17,873 nt of DNA from CAYRIY01 sp964424335 (GTDB taxonomy: Bacteria > Bacillota > Limnochordia > DTU080 > RSA5): assembly GCA_964424335.1 (NCBI GenBank), contig CAYRIY010000076.1, positions 1-17,873 on the forward strand, read 5' to 3'. Shown piece by piece: positions 13,795-17,873 of this stretch. The position numbers and the translations under genes are program-made. The notes under the pieces are model-generated. The model made no database searches, was not told where the DNA came from, and saw nothing but the letters and a program-made list of their open reading frames with translations. Position 1 is the first letter of the stretch; every line of letters starts with the position of its first letter.

Positions 13795-14877
13795 TTAGGC
13801 GTGCTTTTTGCCCATCGTCTGGATGTATCCACAGCTTTGCCTGGGAACGACGCTCGTCCGGCACCAAAAAATAGTAGGACGAGTCACACCCGGTCGCTCG
13901 ACCTCGTTGATGAGCGTGGCTCCCGCAACGCGCCCAAGCTCTTTCCAGTCGATGACGACCGTGCTGAGGTTTGGCAAAAGGCCGTCGTGCGGCTCGTCGA
14001 TACCGATGACGGCGACTTCCTCGGGCACTCGCTTACCTGCCCGTTCGAGCGCCGACAAGGCGAGCGCTGATTGACGGTAGTTGAAACCGACGACGGCCGT
14101 GAAGTCGATCTCTCGCTCGAGTAAGTCCTCGATCGCTTTGGCTCCGGCGTCGGAGCTCAAAGGAAAGGACGTTAGCTCGACGACCAGTTCGGGATCGAAG
14201 GGAACGCCGCGCTTACGAAGCGCCTTGCGGTACCCGTGCGCGCGCTCTCGACCGACCGGGTAGTCGGAAACGGCAAGACATGCAATCCGGGTGTGACCGA
14301 GCGCCAAAAGATGCTCCGTGGCAAGCTCACCCAAACGTTCGTTGTCGACGACGACCTGGTGCGCTGCGAGGTACTCTACGCCCCTGCTCATCAACACGAT
14401 CGGACACGAAATCCGCTCGAGCAGCGCGATGCTGGAGTTGGGGCAGTTGCGCGGGATCACCACCGCTATTCCCGCGATCCCTTTCTCCACGAGATCTTCG
14501 ATGTATGCCTCAAAGCGCTCAGGCGCCTCCCTGTAGAGCCGCACCGAGACCTCATAGCCGCTTTCCGCCGCGTACTCAAAGAACGAATCCACCGGCGCGC
14601 CGAAGTGGTTGCTGCGAATGTCGGGCACCACAAGCCCCAATTCCCGCGATCGAATGCCCGTGGGCGAAGCCACGATGCGAGCTCCGGTCCCCGGCACTCT
14701 CCTAAAGACGCCTTGCGCATCGAGCGCCTGCAGCGCTTCGCGAATCGTCACTCGGCTCACGCCAAACGCTTCGGACAGGGCCCGCTCCGACGGAACTTGA
14801 TCATTGGGTTTCCACTCGCCACTCCTGATCAGCCCGAGGATACGTTCTTTTGTAATCTCCTTCAACGTGGGAGGCAT
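13795..14877 (-). CDS. AraR-type GntR/LacI fusion transcriptional regulator
   Basis: A 360-residue regulator with an N-terminal GntR winged helix-turn-helix (about 5-70, with SERALSEAFGVSRVTIREAL and the wing VPGTGARI). This is joined to a C-terminal LacI/periplasmic-binding-type effector domain (about 76-350; LGLVVPDIRSNHF, then VVVDNERLGELATEHLLALG). This architecture is that of AraR, the arabinose repressor of Bacillus, and of relatives that sense other sugars. The start is supported by GAGGAG seven bases upstream. The gene is divergent from the second sugar-binding protein, and two related operator-like sequences lie in the shared intergenic region, one next to each gene. It therefore probably controls that transporter component and itself, with the effector a sugar bound by or derived from the transporter's substrate. 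The effector identity cannot be read from the sequence. Confidence 0.94.
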   Translation of the reverse strand: MPPTLKEITKERILGLIRSGEWKPNDQVPSERALSEAFGVSRVTIREALQALDAQGVFRRVPGTGARIVASPTGIRSRELGLVVPDIRSNHFGAPVDSFFEYAAESGYEVSVRLYREAPERFEAYIEDLVEKGIAGIAVVIPRNCPNSSIALLERISCPIVLMSRGVEYLAAHQVVVDNERLGELATEHLLALGHTRIACLAVSDYPVGRERAHGYRKALRKRGVPFDPELVVELTSFPLSSDAGAKAIEDLLEREIDFTAVVGFNYRQSALALSALERAGKRVPEEVAVIGIDEPHDGLLPNLSTVVIDWKELGRVAGATLINEVERPGVTRPTIFWCRTSVVPRQSCGYIQTMGKKHA

Positions 14878-14904
14878 CGCTTTGCTCCTCTTCGCGCCAT
14901 TTAG

Positions 14905-14925
14905 CTGTCATACCAATCCTACCAA
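14905..14925 (-). promoter_or_regulatory. candidate GntR-type operator next to the regulator gene
   Basis: On the minus strand this reads TTGGTAGGATTGGTATGACAG when started at 14925. It shares GGTA-GA-TGGTATGAC with the plus-strand site at 15082-15102. It lies about 30 bases before the GntR/LacI start codon, overlapping a possible weak promoter (TTGGTA, 16 bases, TAAATG), so binding would repress the regulator itself. Confidence 0.5.
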
Positions 14926-15081
14926 CATAGGCGCGCAGCAAAACGCCGGGCCCTAGTGTTCAATCGGATCGTCAGGTCAATTGTTCGCCGCCAGTTTGCT
15001 GGTCTCCTATTAAATTTTGTCGAATTTCCCAGATTCGAAGAAGGAATCTTCGGCTCGTCCCGGAAAAATCACACAAACAAT

Positions 15082-15102
15082 ACGGTATGAATGGTATGAC
15101 CA
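15082..15102 (+). promoter_or_regulatory. candidate GntR-type operator upstream of the sugar-binding protein
   Basis: The 3' part is TGGTATGACCA (15092-15102), a perfect dyad around a three-base centre that fits the TnGTnnnACnA pattern known for FadR-type GntR regulators. It is preceded by a second copy of GGTATGA, giving a short tandem repeat. A closely related sequence in the opposite orientation lies beside the regulator gene at 14905-14925. Confidence 0.55.
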
Positions 15103-15259
15103 CGGTGCGTGTCTTAGATGCGCGCCCACACCAAGTACCGATAATCTCGTAAGCGAGGTGACGGCCTAGGGAGGTTGCCGAATGTTCGAAACAAAGCGGC
15201 GTCGTCATCGAATGGTCACGGAGCATCAATACTCAAACAATTTGGGAGGGAAATCAAAT

Positions 15260-16504
15260 ATGCGTCACCGACTTCTCATACTCGCGCTGTGCGTCGGTTT
15301 GGTAGCCAGCCTAGCCGCTGCAGGTCACGCCCAGGTCAAGATCAGCTACTGGGCGGGATGGATGAACGCTCAGCACCAAGAGGCCGAGCTTGCCATCATC
15401 GAAGATTTCATGCGTCTCAACCCCGACATCGAAGTCGAGTTTCTCCATATGAGCAGCCCGTGGGATCAACTTCCGATCGGCCATGCCACCGGCACGATCG
15501 GCGACGTCTTGATCTCGTCGCGCGACGACTTCCCCAACTGGCAGGAGATGGGGATCTTCAAGGATCTGACGCCGTGGCTCGAGAAAGATCCTGACTTTCA
15601 AGATGCGTTCGTACCCCAGCTCATGCCCTTGTTCCAGTCTCCGGACGGACGCCAGTTCGGCCTTCCCTTTTCGGCAAACGGCCGTGGCCTGACGCGGTAT
15701 AACAAAGGCCTCTTTGACGAAAACGGAGTGCCTCATCCGGGCCTGGACCCCTGGTCCTGGGACGAGTTGGTCGAGCACGCCTCCAAACTGGTCCGCTTTG
15801 ACGAAAGCGGCGCCATCGTCCGAGAGGGCATCCAGGTCGGCACCCACCCGATGACGATTTGGACCTGGTTTTGGGCAAACGACACGGACCTGTGGACTCC
15901 GGACTTCAGCGCAACGACGGTCAACACGCCCAAGGTCGCTGAGACGCTCCAGTTCTTGCAAGACTTGGTGCACGTCCACCGCGTCTCGGCTCCGCCGAGC
16001 GCTGCCACGACCTCCGCGATCAGCTTGGGACACGGCCCGTGGGCCTTCCAAGGATGGCACACGGCGCACCTCGCGGGCACCGGCCCTGATTACGGCATCA
16101 TGTGGAATCCCTACAACGGGGAAGAGAAGCGGATCGCCATGGTCGGCGGCAGCGGGCTCCAAATCGCCGCTCGCACGCGGCATCCCGAAGAGGCCTGGCG
16201 CCTCCTCAAGTACTTGACCTCCGAAGAGGCTCAGTGGCGTCGGTTTATGGAAGGTTACGGCACGGGCTCGCTCAAGAGCCACCTTTTCGAGGCGGCGGCC
16301 GTCGAGGATTCGCCGATTCCTGAGCCCAGGGAGTTGTACTGGCAAGTGTTTGAGTACGGCTTGCCGCAACCGACGTTCCCCCGCTACCGCGAGTGGGCCA
16401 CTCCGTTCCAGCAGTACCTAAATCAAGCGCTCGAAGGCGAGATCAGCGTCGAAGAGGCGCTGCTTCAAATCGAGCACATGACGGAGATCTTGCTCAGCAA
16501 CTAA
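15260..16504 (+). CDS. ABC sugar transporter extracellular solute-binding protein (family 1)
   Basis: A 414-residue family 1 binding protein for uptake of a sugar or oligosaccharide. A signal peptide (MRHRLLILALCVGLVASLAA) is probably cut after GHA; the cysteine in its core is preceded by leucine and is not a lipobox, so the mature protein is not lipid-anchored. Family features are IGDVLISSRDDF near residue 75, a YNKGLFDENG motif near 148 followed by the WSWDELVEHA segment, and VGGSGLQIAARTRHPEEAWR near 295. This start has GGGAGGG about ten bases upstream; an in-frame ATG at 15182 with a better-spaced AGGGAGG would add 26 basic, polar residues. The gene is divergent from its presumed GntR/LacI regulator and ends at a strong hairpin. 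No permease gene follows. Confidence 0.94.
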   Translation: MRHRLLILALCVGLVASLAAAGHAQVKISYWAGWMNAQHQEAELAIIEDFMRLNPDIEVEFLHMSSPWDQLPIGHATGTIGDVLISSRDDFPNWQEMGIFKDLTPWLEKDPDFQDAFVPQLMPLFQSPDGRQFGLPFSANGRGLTRYNKGLFDENGVPHPGLDPWSWDELVEHASKLVRFDESGAIVREGIQVGTHPMTIWTWFWANDTDLWTPDFSATTVNTPKVAETLQFLQDLVHVHRVSAPPSAATTSAISLGHGPWAFQGWHTAHLAGTGPDYGIMWNPYNGEEKRIAMVGGSGLQIAARTRHPEEAWRLLKYLTSEEAQWRRFMEGYGTGSLKSHLFEAAAVEDSPIPEPRELYWQVFEYGLPQPTFPRYREWATPFQQYLNQALEGEISVEEALLQIEHMTEILLSN

Positions 16505-16537
16505 AAAGTAGGACCATTGCACATCGAGACCGCAACA

Positions 16538-16584
16538 ACGCGGCCCGTCTCCTTCCTTCCCACGTGGAAAGAGACGGGCCGCGT
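16538..16584 (+). terminator. terminator of the sugar-binding protein gene
   Basis: A perfect 14-bp inverted repeat (ACGCGGCCCGTCTC, 16538-16551, with 16571-16584) extends inward by four more pairs past one mismatch. It begins 33 bases after the stop codon and encloses a CCACGTGG loop palindrome. The U-tract is short (GCTTTAG), so termination strength rests on the long GC stem. Confidence 0.75.
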
Positions 16585-16618
16585 CGCGCTTTAGGGAAGT
16601 CATTCGACCGATGCGTGA

Positions 16619-16647
16619 TTGTCAACGCACGCACATTTTCGTACACT
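16619..16647 (+). promoter_or_regulatory. sigma-A-type promoter of the protease gene
   Basis: TTGTCA (16619-16624) and TACACT (16642-16647) are separated by exactly 17 bases, a good match to the housekeeping consensus. The start point would be near 16654, giving a leader of about 29 bases before the protease ATG at 16683. Confidence 0.65.
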
Positions 16648-16682
16648 TGACACGAGCGCTCCCAAAAAGCAGGCGATGATGC

Positions 16683-17510
16683 ATGTCCGACGAATTGAAA
16701 CGCCATCCCGAAGGGCCCGACCCCGAGTTTGACGGCGATCTTCTAGAAGACAGCCAAGCCGATCCGATCGACGACGAGGACCTTACCGCCCTGTCTCGTC
16801 GGCGTCATCCACTGGTCATCCTCGTCGCCGTGGTCGCGCTGATGGGGCTGCTCGTCATCTTTCTTCGCCCGTTTGCCGACCTGCGAGACACACCTTCTCT
16901 TTCCTTCTTGTACGAGGCGAGGGAGCTCGAAGAGGTTCCTCTCATTCAGGAGTTGCGGGAGGCCTCGGTCTTGCTCAACATCGTGCGGCGAAACGGCGAG
17001 TCCGCTTTGGGGTCGGGATTCAACGTCGCCCCGGACGGGGTCATCGTCACGAACAAGCACGTCGTGGCCGACGCCCGGAGCATCACGGTCACATTCCGTG
17101 GGAGGGGGACCTTCCCCGTAGGGAACTGGATCACGCACCCAAGGGCCGACCTGGCCATCGTGCGCCTGCGCTCCGACGAGCGAGATCTCCCCACCGTGAC
17201 AGTCGCCTCGGGCGAGCCGCCGCTCGTCGGCACCCCAGTGTACATCATCGGCAATCCGCTTGGCATCGCCAACACGGCCGTCAGGGGCACGCTGCGATCG
17301 TACGCATTCACGTCGGCTGCCGAGGGAATGGCGCCGATGGTTGCCATGGTGCTCGAGGCGCCGATCCATCCGGGCAGCAGCGGAAGCCCGGTCTTTGACG
17401 ACCAAGGAAGCGTCCTCGGCGTCGTATTTGCCCAGCTTCCAAAAGAAGATGGAATGCCCGACCGAGGCCTTGCCATTCCGGTCGCCGTCCTAGAGGACTG
17501 GCTGCTCTAA
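16683..17510 (+). CDS. membrane-anchored HtrA/trypsin-like serine protease without PDZ domain
   Basis: A 275-residue S1C-type protease. An acidic cytoplasmic tail (1-40, many Asp/Glu) is followed by basic SRRRHP and one transmembrane helix (43-62), placing the catalytic domain outside the membrane. The triad is His126 (TNKHVV), Asp156 (RADLAIV) and Ser233 in PGSSGSPV; the usual GNSGGP loop is altered to GSSGSP, but the nucleophile position is kept. YIIGNPLGI near 187-195 is typical of HtrA proteins. HtrA/DegP proteins normally carry one or two PDZ domains after the protease, and here the protein ends at the protease domain, so substrate selection must differ. The ribosome site is weak (AGGCGATG). 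It has its own promoter (16619-16647) and appears to be a single gene, likely for envelope protein quality control or signal processing. Confidence 0.92.
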   Translation: MSDELKRHPEGPDPEFDGDLLEDSQADPIDDEDLTALSRRRHPLVILVAVVALMGLLVIFLRPFADLRDTPSLSFLYEARELEEVPLIQELREASVLLNIVRRNGESALGSGFNVAPDGVIVTNKHVVADARSITVTFRGRGTFPVGNWITHPRADLAIVRLRSDERDLPTVTVASGEPPLVGTPVYIIGNPLGIANTAVRGTLRSYAFTSAAEGMAPMVAMVLEAPIHPGSSGSPVFDDQGSVLGVVFAQLPKEDGMPDRGLAIPVAVLEDWLL

Positions 17511-17529
17511 CCTTCCAAAGAGTGTGACA

Positions 17530-17688
17530 TCACTTCACGACGTAAAGTAGGGCCATCACCATTGCCGTGGCGGTCACGATCCGAAATCGCTTGATGTCGA
17601 CCTCTTTGCGCGTCCTCGTCGTAGCGAGGTGCGCGATGCCCGTCAAAAACACGTACGCCGCCGCTATGTATCCGAGCGTGCTCTCCAA
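17530..17688 (-). CDS. small two-helix membrane protein
   Basis: A 52-residue open frame starting at TTG with GGGAGG (17698-17703) nine bases upstream. Its two hydrophobic segments (STLGYIAAAYVFLTGIAHLA at 3-22 and IVTATAMVMALLYVV at 37-51) are joined by a basic-acidic linker TTRTRKEVDIKRFR, a hairpin topology. An in-frame stop lies upstream, so no longer version exists. The ribosome site, hydrophobic pattern and clean stop argue for a real gene, but TTG starts are weaker evidence and I do not recognise a family. It is convergent with the protease gene (19 bases between ends) and lies downstream of tRNA-Met and its terminator on the same strand. Confidence 0.55.
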   Translation of the reverse strand: MESTLGYIAAAYVFLTGIAHLATTRTRKEVDIKRFRIVTATAMVMALLYVVK

Positions 17689-17780
17689 CTCAAAACGCCT
17701 CCCATCACTCGCATGGCCGCATGGTCAAAGTCATTGGGGATTGTCTATTCCGACACTTTCCAAATCCACAAAGCGGATAC

Positions 17781-17808
17781 AAAAATGCCGGAGCCCAATG
17801 ACTCCGGC
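17781..17808 (-). terminator. intrinsic terminator of tRNA-Met
   Basis: On the minus strand a seven-pair perfect GC stem (17802-17808 with 17787-17793, GCCGGAG) and eight-base loop are followed directly by ATTTTT. It lies 10 bases after the tRNA 3' end. This is the clearest rho-independent terminator in the window. Confidence 0.85.
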
Positions 17809-17818
17809 GTGTTTGCCA

Positions 17819-17873
17819 TGGTAGCGGTGGCTGGATTCGAACCAGCGACGCCACGGGTATGAACCGTGTGCTC
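17819..17873 (-). tRNA. tRNA-Met (CAT), elongator type, 3' part
   Basis: The 3' part of a tRNA cut by the right edge. The anticodon arm CACGG-TTCATAC-CCGTG gives anticodon CAT at 17859-17861. The T arm is GCTGG-TTCGAAT-CCAGC, and the 3' acceptor strand CACCGCT is followed by A and encoded CCA. The anticodon arm matches elongator tRNA-Met of Bacillota (TTCATAC loop) rather than initiator (CTCATAA loop) or the CAT-bearing tRNA-Ile. The D arm and 5' acceptor strand lie beyond the window; the 5' strand should read AGCGGTG. Confidence 0.93.

Larger units (their letters stand above)
14878..15259. other. 382-base divergent regulatory region
   Basis: No convincing gene lies here between the GntR/LacI regulator and the second sugar-binding protein. 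It contains two operator-like sequences in opposite orientation (14905-14925 and 15082-15102), an AT-rich patch (15008-15030), a small inverted repeat CGAAGA-AGGAA-TCTTCG (15036-15052), a possible -10 box GATAAT at 15140-15145 without a clear -35, and two in-frame starts each with a strong ribosome site (15182 and 15260). A minus-strand open frame at 14972-15229 looks spurious. Confidence 0.6.

Noticed and set aside
14972..15229. Minus-strand frame of 85 codons in the divergent regulatory region
   Set aside because: No ribosome site at its start, no domain, and it covers the operator and ribosome sites of the divergent genes; likely chance.
15311..16369. Minus-strand frame of 352 codons opposite the second sugar-binding protein
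   Set aside because: The plus-strand protein has a signal peptide, family motifs and ribosome site; the antisense frame has none.
16647..16652. Perfect TTGACA near the protease gene as a -35 box
   Set aside because: No -10 box at 16-18 bases downstream; the TTGTCA/TACACT pair with 17-base spacing just upstream explains the promoter better.
1..17873. CRISPR arrays, insertion sequences, prophage or defence genes
   Set aside because: No regularly spaced direct repeats, transposase, integrase, phage or nuclease-type proteins are seen in any frame.

Overview
The window looks like a GC-rich bacterial chromosome segment, most likely from the Bacillota. The evidence is strong GGAGG-type ribosome binding sites before almost every gene, a YndM-type DUF2512 protein, an AraR-type GntR/LacI fusion regulator and an elongator tRNA-Met with encoded CCA. 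The exact lineage cannot be read from the sequence. Both sugar-binding proteins carry signal peptides without a lipobox cysteine, which is unusual for an ordinary Gram-positive and may point to a diderm or otherwise atypical lineage.

Layout. Positions 1-1322 hold the start of a minus-strand gene, a large hairpin, an unrecognised membrane-anchored protein (165-752, minus) and a divergent DUF2512 membrane protein (867-1208, plus). From 1323 to 8139 the minus strand carries a carbohydrate block. Read in the direction of transcription it is class II aldolase, HOGA-like (4-hydroxy-2-oxoglutarate/2-keto-3-deoxy acid) aldolase, GH81 beta-1,3-glucanase, LacI regulator and ABC sugar-binding protein. 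The first two genes overlap by one base and the third follows 23 bases later. A divergent plus-strand thioredoxin-like gene (8331-8765) has a CGWT active site. From 8867 to 13252 a second minus-strand block reads four-helix membrane protein, aldehyde dehydrogenase, FAH-family enzyme, glycerol kinase. The dehydrogenase and FAH enzyme resemble the last two steps of oxidative (Weimberg-type) pentose or sugar-acid breakdown to 2-oxoglutarate. Positions 13446-13769 hold a small unrecognised plus-strand gene. A minus-strand GntR/LacI regulator (13795-14877) is divergent from a second ABC sugar-binding protein (15260-16504, plus). Between those two lies a 382-base intergenic region with two related, oppositely oriented FadR-like operator sequences. 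The right end carries a membrane-anchored HtrA-like protease with its own clear promoter, a 52-residue two-helix protein and the 3' part of tRNA-Met with a strong terminator.

How it fits together. The window reads as a sugar/polysaccharide utilisation island: two binding proteins for uptake, a local regulator beside each, a beta-1,3-glucanase that lacks a visible export signal and so probably acts on imported oligosaccharides, and enzymes feeding pyruvate, triose phosphates and 2-oxoglutarate. No ABC permease or ATPase gene is present in the window, so both binding proteins are orphans here. Promoter and operator calls come from reading by eye and are inferences.
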